From the NCBI GenBank assembly GCA_024707225.1, contig JANQAE010000001.1, forward strand, positions 1,116,001 through 1,180,000: a DNA stretch of 64,000 nucleotides, read 5' to 3'. Source of the stretch: Dokdonella sp. (lineage in GTDB: Bacteria > Pseudomonadota > Gammaproteobacteria > Xanthomonadales > Rhodanobacteraceae). Made by a program: the position numbers and the translations under genes. The notes under the pieces were generated by a model. The model ran no database searches. It was given only the letters and a program-made list of their open reading frames with translations, and was not told the origin of the DNA. Numbering within the stretch: position 1 is the stretch's first letter; every line of letters begins with the position of its first letter. Shown piece by piece: positions 10,010 through 18,141 of this stretch.

Positions 10010-11020
10010 TCAGCCCTGCGCCGCCAGCGTCGCCATGATCGCCTTCTGCACGTGCAGGCGGTTCTCGGCCTCGTCGATCGCGATGCAGGCCGGCGAGTCC
10101 ATGACCGCATCGGTCGCCTTGACGTTGCGACGCAACGGCAGGCAATGGCTGAACAGCCCCTGGTTGGTCAGCGCCATCTTCGCCTCGTCGACGATGAAGT
10201 GCTTGCTGGCCTCGCGCACCGGCCGCTCCTCGTCCCAGCGGCCGAAGAACGGCAGCGCGCCCCAGCTCTTGGCGTAGACGACGTCGGCGCCGCGATACGC
10301 GCTCTGGATGTCGTGGCTGACCGTCAGCCGGCCGCCGCTCTCGGCGACGTTCTGCCGCGCGAAGTCCATGTAGCGCGGGTCGAGCAGATAGTCCTCGTTC
10401 GGGCACAGCAGCGTCACGTCCATGCCGAAGCGCGTCGCGATCAGCAGCGCCGAGTTCGCGACCGCGGTATTGAGCGGCTTGGGATGGTAGGTCCAGGTCA
10501 GCACGTACTTGCGGCCGGTCAGATCCGGACCGAGGTGCTCCTTGAGCGCCATCACATGCGCCAGCTCCTGGCACGGATGCGTGATCGTCTCCATGTTGAT
10601 GACCGGCACCGTCGAATGCCGCGCGAACGCGTGGATCACGCGGTCCTCGCGGTCGACCGACCAGTCCTGGAACTTCGGGAACGCGCGCACCGCGATCAGG
10701 TCCACGTAGCGGCTCAGCACGCGCGCGACCTCGGCGATGTGCTCCTCGGTCTCCCCGTCCATGACCGTGCCGACCTCGAACTCGATCGGCCAGGCGTCCT
10801 TGCCGGGCGACAGTACGATCGCCTTGCCGCCGAGCTGGTGCGCGCCGAGCTCGAAGCTGGTGCGCGTGCGCATCGACGGATTGAAGAACAACAGCGCGAT
10901 CGACTTGCCGTCGAGCTCGCGGCCCTGGCGCGTGCGCTTGAAGGCCGCGGCCTGCGCGAGCAGCGCGTCGAGCTCGCTGCGGCTCCAGTCCTGGGTGGTC
11001 AGAAAGTGGCGAAGCGTCAT
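10010..11020 (-). CDS. argF': N-acetylornithine carbamoyltransferase (argF')
   Basis: A 336-residue transcarbamylase. The carbamoyl-phosphate motif SMRTRTSFE is at residues 49-57, HPCQELAH at 148-155 and HCLPLRRNVKATD near residue 295. The insertion SPGKDAWPIEFEVGTVMDG (71-89), the long NVKATD loop and the partner genes match the Xanthomonas enzyme that carbamoylates N-acetylornithine rather than ornithine, giving N-acetylcitrulline. It is the first structural gene of the leftward arginine operon; ATG at 11020 is about 60 bases downstream of an intrinsic terminator (11079-11104) on the same strand, itself preceded by an Arg-rich leader peptide. Expression is therefore probably controlled by attenuation. 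Confidence 0.93.
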   Translation of the reverse strand: MTLRHFLTTQDWSRSELDALLAQAAAFKRTRQGRELDGKSIALLFFNPSMRTRTSFELGAHQLGGKAIVLSPGKDAWPIEFEVGTVMDGETEEHIAEVARVLSRYVDLIAVRAFPKFQDWSVDREDRVIHAFARHSTVPVINMETITHPCQELAHVMALKEHLGPDLTGRKYVLTWTYHPKPLNTAVANSALLIATRFGMDVTLLCPNEDYLLDPRYMDFARQNVAESGGRLTVSHDIQSAYRGADVVYAKSWGALPFFGRWDEERPVREASKHFIVDEAKMALTNQGLFSHCLPLRRNVKATDAVMDSPACIAIDEAENRLHVQKAIMATLAAQG

Positions 11021-11078
11021 CGGCGATCCCTATGGCAGGCGGTGCGGCGGACGGAAGCGGCACGAAGCGGAATGAAAC

Positions 11079-11104
11079 AAAAAAACCCGGCACGAGGCCG
11101 GGTT
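11079..11104 (-). terminator. Intrinsic terminator in the argF' leader (attenuator)
   Basis: On the minus strand AACCCGGC (11104-11097), loop CTCGT, GCCGGGTT (11091-11084) forms a perfect 8-bp GC-rich stem whose last two T run into a T-tract (seven T in all, then GTTT). It lies between the leader peptide stop (11137) and the argF' start (11020) and points the same way as the operon. No full-length leftward gene lies closer than the one ending at 12480, so the terminator has no obvious purpose other than to stop arg transcription early. Confidence 0.85.
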
Positions 11105-11145
11105 CTGGTCGAGACTCCAATACAGCGGTCGACAGCCTACCCGGC
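11097..11145 (-). promoter_or_regulatory. Putative antiterminator fold overlapping the leader peptide stop
   Basis: GCCGGGT at 11145-11139 (last codons and stop of the leader peptide) is exactly complementary to ACCCGGC at 11103-11097, which is the 5' arm of the terminator. Inside it, GTCGA (11133-11129) pairs with TCGAC (11112-11108). The two foldings exclude each other. A ribosome stalled on the Arg codons leaves the 5' arm free and favours antitermination; a ribosome that reaches the stop codon covers it and favours the terminator. Confidence 0.65.
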
Positions 11146-11184
11146 GCGGATGTCCGTTTCGTTTCGGCGCGCGCGCGAGGTCAT
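11137..11184 (-). CDS. Arg-rich leader peptide of the arginine operon
   Basis: A 15-codon open frame, MTSRARRNETDIRAG, ends in TAG at 11139-11137, 33 bases before the terminator stem. Four of 15 codons are Arg (CGC, CGC, CGA, CGC), three of them clustered at codons 4, 6 and 7 (11175-11164), about 20 bases before the antiterminator arm. An in-frame ATG at 11196 would add four residues without Arg. The Shine-Dalgarno sequence is weak for both starts. No database family is known to me; the call depends on position, strand, codon content and the mutually exclusive hairpins. A chance Arg-rich frame in GC-rich DNA cannot be excluded. Confidence 0.6.
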   Translation of the reverse strand: MTSRARRNETDIRAG

Positions 11185-11285
11185 GCCCGACGCCATGCGG
11201 GCGCTGGACTGGTGACCGGTGCTGGAAGCAAGTTCGCGGGCGCGCACGTCAGGACTCGGCAGGTGGTGACGAGAAGATGGCGCGC

Positions 11286-11314
11286 ACCGTAGCCGGAATC
11301 GCGCTGCACCGCAA
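11286..11314 (-). promoter_or_regulatory. Weak candidate promoter of the arginine operon leader
   Basis: On the minus strand TTGCGG (11314-11309) and TACGGT (11291-11286) are 17 bases apart, each matching three of six consensus bases. It would start the transcript near 11279, about 80 bases before the leader peptide. I see no ARG-box-like palindrome in this interval. Confidence 0.22.
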
Positions 11315-11356
11315 TAGCGCGCGCCCGCGGGGCGCGCGCCGCCTTGCTTCGACCTC

Positions 11357-11385
11357 TTGGCGCCACCGGCACATCCGGCTATCAT
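11357..11385 (+). promoter_or_regulatory. Promoter of tRNA-Ala
   Basis: TTGGCG at 11357-11362 and TATCAT at 11380-11385 with a 17-base spacer fit a sigma-70 promoter. The GC-rich stretch just after the -10 box (GCGCGCCCC) is typical of growth-rate regulated stable RNA promoters. Transcription would begin near 11392, about 40 bases before the mature tRNA. Confidence 0.6.
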
Positions 11386-11433
11386 GCGCGCCCCGCACGG
11401 GCCCGCGCAGGCGGATCCGTACACGGCAACACC

Positions 11434-11509
<76 letters not shown>

Positions 11510-11540
11510 ATACCTCGGGATCGCGTCAGGCGATCTCCTG

Positions 11541-11588
11541 AAAGGCCGAAATCAGGCAGGCCTGCCGGATTTCGGCCTTTTTCTTTTT
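11541..11588 (+). terminator. Terminator after tRNA-Ala
   Basis: AAAGGCCGAAATC (11541-11553) pairs with GATTTCGGCCTTT (11568-11580), a 13-bp stem with a GC-rich loop that can itself fold (GGCAGGCCTGCC), followed by TTCTTTTT. It ends the tRNA transcript. Confidence 0.85.
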
Positions 11589-11699
11589 CCGGTGCAGCGC
11601 GACCGAGCCAGTTGAAATCCGGCGGATCCTGACCGTAGCCGTGACGATGCCTGGATGCCCTTCATCGGAGTTGCCGTCATCGGACGGACGAGGATCATG

Positions 11700-12149
11700 A
11701 TGGACATCAGACGATCAGCGCGCCTGTTCATCGTCGATACCGATGGAAAGCTCTTGCTTTTCCGCTATCACGACGAGCACCAGGCTCCGTTCTGGGCCAC
11801 GCCGGGCGGTGAACTGCTGCCCGGAGAAGGCTATCGGGATGCAGCGCGGCGCGAGCTGCAGGAAGAAACCGGGCTGGATCTGGACATCGGCGAACTGCTG
11901 AAAGAACGGGATGCCGTCTATGCCGTCGCCCGTTCAAAACCTGCGCGATGGCTGGAACAGTACTTTCTGGTTCGCAGTCCGGCAGCGCCGGTCATTCGGC
12001 GTGACCGGTGGACCGACGAAGAAAACAGCACGATTCGAGCGTGGACATGGTGGCGTCTGGACGATATGAAGACCCGGCCTGAAACCGATTTCAGGCCCGA
12101 ATGGCTGCCGTCCTTGCTGGCGAGCGTGCTCGACGACGCTGCGTCTTGA
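11700..12149 (+). CDS. NUDIX hydrolase
   Basis: A 149-residue NUDIX enzyme. The box G-x5-E-x7-R-E-L-x-E-E-x-G-L is complete: it runs from GGELLPGEG through AARRELQEETGL (about residues 36-60). NUDIX enzymes cleave nucleoside diphosphates linked to another group; the substrate cannot be told from the sequence. The start could be ATG at 11655, 11697 or 11700; GAGGA at 11688-11692 and the typical beginning MDIRRSARLFIVD favour 11700. It stands alone between the tRNA terminator and a gene in the opposite direction. Its base use is slightly less GC-rich than its neighbours, with AAA and GAA codons frequent, which could mean recent acquisition. Confidence 0.88.
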   Translation: MDIRRSARLFIVDTDGKLLLFRYHDEHQAPFWATPGGELLPGEGYRDAARRELQEETGLDLDIGELLKERDAVYAVARSKPARWLEQYFLVRSPAAPVIRRDRWTDEENSTIRAWTWWRLDDMKTRPETDFRPEWLPSLLASVLDDAAS

Positions 12150-12479
12150 GCCCAAGCCGTTCCACGACCGCAAGGCCACGTACGACCTGCTCAGCCAAGC
12201 ACGCCCTTGGCAAATGCATAGCATGCGCAGGTCCCGACGACGGTCCAGGCCGGAGACGTCGAGGATCGCGCGTCAGGCCGCCAGCGCGCTCGGCGGCAGC
12301 TGGCTCGGCGTCTGCCGGACGACCCGCTCCGGATTCCGGAGCGGGCCTCCGCACTCGCTTCCTCATGCCGGTCGGCGACGGTACCGAAGACCGACCGCCG
12401 ACGCGGCGCACGCGTACTGCCCTTTCGGTACGCCGGCACAGGCCGTTCAACGAACGAGCCTGGCCGATCGAGCCTGCGT
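12150..12479. other. Intergenic region between convergent genes
   Basis: No gene is supported here. The notable element is a perfect inverted repeat, CCCGCTCCGG (12323-12332) and CCGGAGCGGG (12336-12345) with a 3-base loop, placed between convergent genes; it lacks a T-run on either strand but could still act as a bidirectional transcription stop. Confidence 0.4.
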
Positions 12480-13970
12480 TTACTTTCCGGCCTGGGTCGG
12501 CGCTTCGAAACCGTTCGCGAAAATGCCCTCGCGCACCAGTCGGGTCACCGAATGGTCGGAGTCGGGCACCGGAAAATTGAAATCCCACATCGCGAAGCCG
12601 GCGACGAGGATGCGGTCGCGAGCATCGACCAGCATCGAGTACGGATATCCGTTCGGCGTGAGGGCCGAGGGATACTCGATCGACACGGTCGAGGTCGGGC
12701 CGTTGCCGGACGCGTCGAACTGCACGATCGACTGCTGCGTCGCCGGCGTGTACTCGTTCGGAATGATGCCGTTGCTGGCCATCGAGACGACCAGATCGCC
12801 GTTCGGACGAACCGCCAGGTCCTGCGTCGCCCCGTTCAGCGCGACGTTGACGTGGCTGATGCCGTTGGTGCCGAAGCCGGCGCTGGGCGTTCCGCCGGGC
12901 TGAAGCGAAGCCAGCATCACGTCGGTGATCATGTTGAATTCGTCGTCGTGGTTTGCATCGCCGGCGACGATGATCCGGCCGTCGTCCTGCACGCGGATTG
13001 CGCGCACCGACACCTGATCGTAGCTGAAGCCCAGGTTCAACGAGAGCCACGCGTAACCGCCGGTGCCGAACGACGAGTCGAGTGCGCCGGTCGCCGGGTC
13101 GAACGCGAGGACGAAGCCATCGCTGCCCGGACCATTGCTGTTCTGCGCCGTACCGCCGACGAGGATCTTGCCGTTGCCGGCAAAGGCGGCCGCGTAGGCG
13201 AAATCGTAGCCGTTGGGATAACGGTTGGGATCGATGACCTTCGTGCCGGGCAGAGGGCTGCTGCCGTCGCCGAAGCTCGCGTCGAGTGCGCCGGTGGCGG
13301 CATCGAGCTTGGCGATCGCGATCGCGCTGCTGTGGCCCGTCGGGCCGCCCGGATCGGTGTCGCCGATCGCATACAGCGCGCCGTCGCGATGCAGGATGCG
13401 GTTTGCGCCGCTGTTGAGTCCGGGCTGGTTGACGGCGATCGTGGCCGTACCGCCTTCGCCGAAATTCGGACACGCCGTGCCGTCGAGCTGGATGCAGGCG
13501 ACAGCGGCGATACCGAGCCCCGGCGTGTCCAGGTAGTGGATGCCGGCGACGTAGAATCGGCCATTCACGACGATCGCGTCCTTGACCATGCTGACGCCGG
13601 TCGGCGACAACAGCTTGCCGCCGACACCGAACGAGGGGTCGAGCACGCCGTCCGGATCGAGTTTGGAGATCGCGACACGGTCGGCATGTGCGTCGGTGCG
13701 ATGAAAGCCGACCAGCCAGAAGCCGCCGCCGTCCGCCGCGATCACGCGCACCGCCTCGTCCCAGGTGCCCTCGGCGTCGTTGTAGTTGACGGTGGTATAG
13801 CCGCCGGTGCCGAAGCTCGTGTCGACGGTCAGATCGGTCCCGATCGAGATGCCGACGACGTTGCGAGGCGTGGTCGGAAGCGCCTGCGACGCGGCCGGTT
13901 GAACGAACAGCGCGATCGACGAGCCGACCGCTATCGAAATGGATGTTGCAATGCCGTGAAGGCGAAACAT
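12480..13970 (-). CDS. Secreted delta-60 repeat beta-propeller-like protein with C-terminal FANGFE motif
   Basis: A 496-residue secreted protein: a signal peptide (about residues 1-28, ending near PAASQA), then repeats of the delta-60 type with the pattern L-D-x-S-F-G-x-G-G (LDPSFGVGG, LDASFGDGS, LDSSFGTGG) spaced about 55-110 residues apart, which build a beta-propeller-like fold. The function is unknown; such proteins are common in Xanthomonadales and Bacteroidetes. The last residues, REGIFANGFEAPTQAGK, match the ends of the proteins at 26789 and 30447 and may be an export or anchoring signal. A good promoter lies upstream at 14092-14121. The start ATG at 13970 gives a proper signal peptide. 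Confidence 0.85.
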   Translation of the reverse strand: MFRLHGIATSISIAVGSSIALFVQPAASQALPTTPRNVVGISIGTDLTVDTSFGTGGYTTVNYNDAEGTWDEAVRVIAADGGGFWLVGFHRTDAHADRVAISKLDPDGVLDPSFGVGGKLLSPTGVSMVKDAIVVNGRFYVAGIHYLDTPGLGIAAVACIQLDGTACPNFGEGGTATIAVNQPGLNSGANRILHRDGALYAIGDTDPGGPTGHSSAIAIAKLDAATGALDASFGDGSSPLPGTKVIDPNRYPNGYDFAYAAAFAGNGKILVGGTAQNSNGPGSDGFVLAFDPATGALDSSFGTGGYAWLSLNLGFSYDQVSVRAIRVQDDGRIIVAGDANHDDEFNMITDVMLASLQPGGTPSAGFGTNGISHVNVALNGATQDLAVRPNGDLVVSMASNGIIPNEYTPATQQSIVQFDASGNGPTSTVSIEYPSALTPNGYPYSMLVDARDRILVAGFAMWDFNFPVPDSDHSVTRLVREGIFANGFEAPTQAGK

Positions 13971-14091
13971 GGATGACCTCTGCTCTTGAAGGGGGCCGAC
14001 GGCAGTCGACGATCATCGACTGGAGTCCGGCTGGTGGTCGCTTGCGCGGCGCGCAGGCGGCGCAGCCGGGAGGCGTTCTCGGGTCCGTCCG

Positions 14092-14121
14092 ACTGTAGGT
14101 GCGATGACGAAAAGGCGTCAA
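14092..14121 (-). promoter_or_regulatory. Promoter for the delta-60 protein gene
   Basis: On the minus strand TTGACG (14121-14116) and TACAGT (14097-14092), separated by 18 bases, make a good sigma-70 promoter reading toward 13970 with a leader of about 115 bases. It also shows that the regulator gene ending at 14300 is in a separate transcript. The AT-rich patch just upstream (14130-14160) could be an UP-like element. Confidence 0.5.
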
Positions 14122-14299
14122 CTCGTAAAGGCGGCCAAATTTTGCCATGGCATAAATCCGCCATCCGATCCGACTCCCTCAGTCGAAGCGGCGCGGCGCC
14201 TGGGGCCAGCCGCGCGGAACCGCAGCGGCCAGGTCGAAGGACGATCCGCATACGCCACGAAGAATCGACGACGCGTTCCGTGACGCGCGCGGCGCGAGC

Positions 14300-15304
14300 T
14301 CAGTGCCGGTCGCGCGAGTCGCCCTCGGCCAGGGTCCGCAGCGCCGCCTGCCAGCCCGCCTGAAAGCGCGTACGTGCGTTCAACTGCTTCATCAGCGCCA
14401 GTATCCTGCGCTCGAGCGTCCGCGCCGAGATGTCCAGTTCCTGCGCGATCGATTTGTCGTTCATGCCCGCGGCCAGGAGCGAAGCCAACCGGTCGGCGTC
14501 GATCGGGCGGCGCGACTTCTCCGACAGCCGAACCGACACCGCCGCTATCCCGAACGGCGTTCCGCGCTCCCACAGAATCTCGAACAACTCGCAGAGCGCG
14601 TCGAGCAGCTGCGAAGGACGCAGCATGAGGACGACCTCCCCGGCCTGCTCGAGCGTCAACGGAATCATCGCGATGCGGCGGTCGGCGACCACCAGTTTCA
14701 TCGGCAGGCCGCCGAGGATGCGGACGCGGTTGCCACTGTCGACCTCCTTGCGCAGGTCCTCGGCCCTGCCGGACAGGTCGAGCGCCGAGGCATCGACGAT
14801 GGTGCGAAGGACGACACCGCGTGTCAGCGCCTGCCTCTGCGCGTCGAAATTTTCATAGACCGGTTTCATCACGTACGGCGGTCGCTCGAGACAGATGACC
14901 TCCTGTCGCGCCGAACGATGCATCTGGCTGAACATGTGCAGGATCGCTTCGCGCCCGGTGATGAGCTCGATCGGCTGCTCCTGCGAGGAGCTGCGCCGAA
15001 CCTTAGACTGCCAGTGACCGGCAATCGTGCGGGCGCGCTGCAGCTCGTTCTGTTTCCTCGCCGTGAGCAGGTCCAAGGTCACCTCGGGCGAGGTCGGCAC
15101 GTAGCGCGGCGTCCGCTCGGGAAGGCAGCTGGCCATGCCCTTGGTTTCCAGGGACCGCAGTACATGGCCTGCACGCCGCGACGACCAGGAAGTGTCACGC
15201 GCCACGTCGGCCGCGGTGCTGCCCGGATTGGCCAGAAGAAACTCGTAGGCCATCTGCTCGTCCAGGGAGATACCGAATGCCAGCTGCAGGGAATCATCGT
15301 TCAT
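14300..15304 (-). CDS. TrmB-type / LuxR-type transcriptional regulator
   Basis: A 334-residue regulator with three parts: an N-terminal TrmB-like winged helix (EQMAYEFLLANPGSTAADVA, then RRAGHVLRSLETKGMAS), a central region (about 110-250) that begins with ITGREAILHMFSQMHRSARQEV, like the phospholipase-D-like sensor domain of TrmB-family proteins, and a C-terminal LuxR/GerE helix-turn-helix (LASLLAAGMNDKSIAQELDI). This architecture is common in Actinobacteria and unusual in Gammaproteobacteria, so horizontal transfer is possible. Start ATG at 15304 puts the TrmB domain at the N-terminus; ATG at 15415 would add 37 low-complexity residues but has a better ribosome-binding site. Its targets are unknown. 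Confidence 0.75.
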   Translation of the reverse strand: MNDDSLQLAFGISLDEQMAYEFLLANPGSTAADVARDTSWSSRRAGHVLRSLETKGMASCLPERTPRYVPTSPEVTLDLLTARKQNELQRARTIAGHWQSKVRRSSSQEQPIELITGREAILHMFSQMHRSARQEVICLERPPYVMKPVYENFDAQRQALTRGVVLRTIVDASALDLSGRAEDLRKEVDSGNRVRILGGLPMKLVVADRRIAMIPLTLEQAGEVVLMLRPSQLLDALCELFEILWERGTPFGIAAVSVRLSEKSRRPIDADRLASLLAAGMNDKSIAQELDISARTLERRILALMKQLNARTRFQAGWQAALRTLAEGDSRDRH

Positions 15305-15699
15305 CGGTGGTCGCGATCCGCGGTAGGGGTCAGAGGAGTGGAGGCGCTCGCTTGCGTCGGCCGATCCGTCGAACGACGTCGTGCCGGCACTCGGCGATGA
15401 AGCACGGGTGTTCATGGGCCCTCATCGATACGTCCATCATAGGCTCGAGGTACGTGCGTACACAGGGGCAGCGCACCGCCCTCGCCGAGCGCGCACGCAA
15501 CGCGTGCGCCGGCGCCTGCGGTCTTCGGAGCTTCGCGATCGCCGGCGTCGCGAAAAAGCGGGAAGCGACGAGACACTTGCGGCGCCTCTGAAAAGCCATA
15601 CCGCTGCCATGGACGGATCGCGTCCACGCGGGCAGCCTATGCGCCCAGCGTCAGGCTCCAGCCGATGAGCCCCTGACGACGACCCGGGACCCACGACCG
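15305..15699. other. Intergenic region between divergent genes
   Basis: About 400 bases separate the regulator from the permease gene. Frames here have no family resemblance. I see no clear promoter, hairpin or repeat. Confidence 0.3.
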
Positions 15700-18141
15700 A
15701 TGGCCCTTCGCTACGCTCTGAGATCGCTGCAGCGCGCGCCCGCCTTCACGCTGGCGATGGTGCTGACGCTGACCGTCGGCGTCGCCGCGGTCGGATCGAT
15801 GTTCGCGATCGTGTACGGCGTGCTGCTCGCACCGCTGCCGTACGGTCAGCCCGACCGGCTGATCAGCTTGCGCATGGAGACCGCCGAGTCGGGCGAGATG
15901 GGCCAGCCGCCGGCGCTGCAGGTCACCTACGCCGAGCGTGCGCGCACGCTCGACGGCGTCGGCTTCTACCGCACCGGCAGCAGCAATCTGTGGGTCGAAG
16001 GCAGCGGCGAAGGCGCCGACAGCGTCGTCGCGACCTGGGTCAGCGCATCGATGATGCCGCTGCTCGGCGTCTCTCCGCTGCTCGGCCGATCGTTCACGGC
16101 CGAAGAGGAACTGCGCGGCGGGCCGGACGCGGCCATCCTCAGCGAGCCGGAGTGGCGCAGCCGCTTCCATGCGGCGAGCGACGTCATCGGCAGAACCGTC
16201 ATCGTCAACAGCGTCGCGCGCCGGATCGTCGGCGTCATGCCGGCACGCTTCGCGTTCCCGACCGCCGATACGCGGATCTGGCTGCCGGCCAAGCGTAGCG
16301 GCGACGCCACGGTCGGCGAGTTCGCCTACACCGGCGTGGCGCGCCTCGCGGCCGGCGCCACCCTCGATCAGGCCAGGGACGAGCTCGGCACGGTGCTGCC
16401 GAGGATTGCCGATTCGTTTCCGCATCTGGCATCGGGCGGATCGACCGCGGACTGGCTCGCCGACGTGCGGCCGACGCCGGTCGTGGAGCCGCTGCGGGAC
16501 GCGATGACGAGCGCGATCGGACGCACGCTGTGGATGCTGGCAGCCGCGGCGGGACTGGTCCTGCTCGTGGCCTGGGCCAGCGCCGCCAATCTGCTGCTGA
16601 TCCGTGCCGACGTCCGACAGCCGGAGCTGGCGGTCCGCGCGGTGCTCGGTGCCGATCGCGTGCGGACGGCGCTCCACTTCTTCGCGGAGGCGGCGCTGCT
16701 CGGAGCCGCGGCCGCCACGCTCGCGCTGATGCTGATCGTCGCCGCGATCCGGGCGTTCGCGGCGTTCGGGCCGGCCGGCGTGCCGCGGCTCGCCGAGCTC
16801 GGCGTCGGCCTGCCGGTGATCGCGTTCGTCGTGCTGATCACCGGCATCGGTACCGTGCTGGGTGCGGCCGTGCCGATGATCCGATCCTGGCGGATGCGTC
16901 TGTCTGCGGGCCTGCGCGACGGCGGACGCGGTGCCTCGACCGCGAAGGCCGGCAGCCGTTTCCGCGCCGTCGTGACGATGCTGCAGATCGCCGTCGCGCT
17001 GTCGGTCACGATCGGCGCCGCCCTGCTGATGCGCAGCGCTCACGGCCTGTACCGGATCGACCCGGGGTTCGATCCCGCGCAGGTCACGACGCTGCGGACG
17101 CAGCTGCCGTTCGCCCGCTATGACGAGCCGGCTGCGGTCGCGTTCTACGCGCAACTGACCGAACGGGTGCGCGAGTTGCCGGGCGTCGAGGGCGCCGGCC
17201 TGACGATGAAGCTGCCGCTGCGAACCGGCGCGGCGCTCGAGCAGACGTTTCGAGCCGATCGGGACGGCCGGACGCGATCGCTGCCGGTCGGCATCGTCGA
17301 CGACGGCTACTTCGCGGCGATGTCGATACCGCTGATGGCGGGCCGCGTCTTCAGAAGCCTCGGGCTCGAAAGCGGCACGAGCCTCGTCATCAGCCGCCAG
17401 GCGGCCGCGGCGCTGTTCGGCGATCCGACCGGCACCGTATCGGTCGGGCAGCGCCTGACGCTGGCGCCGTCAGGGCCGGCCTACACCGTCGTCGGCGTCG
17501 TCGGCGACGTGCGCGATCAGGACCTCGCCCGGCCCGGGGCGGCTATGGTCTACCGGCCGCTGGCGGTCGCGACCGATCCGGCGGTCGAGCCGGCTGCGCC
17601 GCGCAACATGGCACTCGTCGTCCGATCGGACCAGGCTGCCGCTGCGATCGTGGCGGCGGTCAGACGGCTCGTGAACGCGCTCGACGCGACGGTGCCGGTC
17701 TACCAGGCCGAAACGATGAGCGAGGTGATGCGCGCTTCGACGGCGCGGCTCCGGCTGATGCTGGTTCTGATGACGGCGGCGGCCGCGATCACGCTGATGC
17801 TCGGCACGATCGGCCTCTACGGCGTCATGGCCTATGGCGTCGCCCTGCGCGAGCGCGAATTCGGCGTGCGCGGCGCACTGGGCGCGGACCCGTGCCGGAT
17901 CGCGCGCCTCGTCGCCGGACAGGGATTGGCGCTGACCGCGGGCGGCATCGGTGTCGGGCTGCTGCTGTACGCGCTGGCGGCGCCGTTCCTGCAGGCATTC
18001 CTGTTCGAGGTGAAGGCCAGTGACCCGCTCACGCTGGCCGGCGCGACGCTGGTGCTGACGGGCGCCGCGATGCTCGCGAGCTGGCTACCGGCGCGCCGCG
18101 CCGCTCGCGTCGATCCGGCACGGGCGCTGCAGGCGGGATAG
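15700..18141 (+). CDS. Orphan MacB-like ABC permease (ADOP family)
   Basis: An 813-residue membrane protein with the duplicated MacB/FtsX arrangement of the ADOP group (acidobacterial-type duplicated orphan permease). The N-terminal helix lies at about residues 16-40 (FTLAMVLTLTVGVAAVGSMF), followed by a large periplasmic MacB-PCD domain, then helices near 275-300, 325-350 and 370-395; the second half repeats the plan with helices near 425-445, 685-710, 740-760 and 780-800. There is no ABC ATPase next to it, as is typical of the family, and no adaptor. Substrate unknown. It is transcribed alone; ATG at 15700 is the first start giving the expected ALRYALRSLQRAPAF N-terminus. Confidence 0.85.
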   Translation: MALRYALRSLQRAPAFTLAMVLTLTVGVAAVGSMFAIVYGVLLAPLPYGQPDRLISLRMETAESGEMGQPPALQVTYAERARTLDGVGFYRTGSSNLWVEGSGEGADSVVATWVSASMMPLLGVSPLLGRSFTAEEELRGGPDAAILSEPEWRSRFHAASDVIGRTVIVNSVARRIVGVMPARFAFPTADTRIWLPAKRSGDATVGEFAYTGVARLAAGATLDQARDELGTVLPRIADSFPHLASGGSTADWLADVRPTPVVEPLRDAMTSAIGRTLWMLAAAAGLVLLVAWASAANLLLIRADVRQPELAVRAVLGADRVRTALHFFAEAALLGAAAATLALMLIVAAIRAFAAFGPAGVPRLAELGVGLPVIAFVVLITGIGTVLGAAVPMIRSWRMRLSAGLRDGGRGASTAKAGSRFRAVVTMLQIAVALSVTIGAALLMRSAHGLYRIDPGFDPAQVTTLRTQLPFARYDEPAAVAFYAQLTERVRELPGVEGAGLTMKLPLRTGAALEQTFRADRDGRTRSLPVGIVDDGYFAAMSIPLMAGRVFRSLGLESGTSLVISRQAAAALFGDPTGTVSVGQRLTLAPSGPAYTVVGVVGDVRDQDLARPGAAMVYRPLAVATDPAVEPAAPRNMALVVRSDQAAAAIVAAVRRLVNALDATVPVYQAETMSEVMRASTARLRLMLVLMTAAAAITLMLGTIGLYGVMAYGVALREREFGVRGALGADPCRIARLVAGQGLALTAGGIGVGLLLYALAAPFLQAFLFEVKASDPLTLAGATLVLTGAAMLASWLPARRAARVDPARALQAG

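Noticed and set aside
11079-11104. The hairpin as terminator of the delta-60 protein transcript (gene ending at 12480).
   Set aside because: It lies about 1.4 kb further on, beyond an antisense NUDIX gene, a tRNA and its terminator; the attenuator reading explains its position better, though this alternative is not fully excluded.
11020-11400. An ArgR operator (ARG box) or a riboswitch in the arginine leader.
   Set aside because: No ARG-box-like AT-rich palindrome and no fold of a known riboswitch class could be found; the peptide-leader features fit better.
12091-14148. A 685-codon frame overlapping the delta-60 protein gene on the same strand.
   Set aside because: It has no signal peptide or motifs; the 496-residue frame has a signal peptide, repeats and the FANGFE end.
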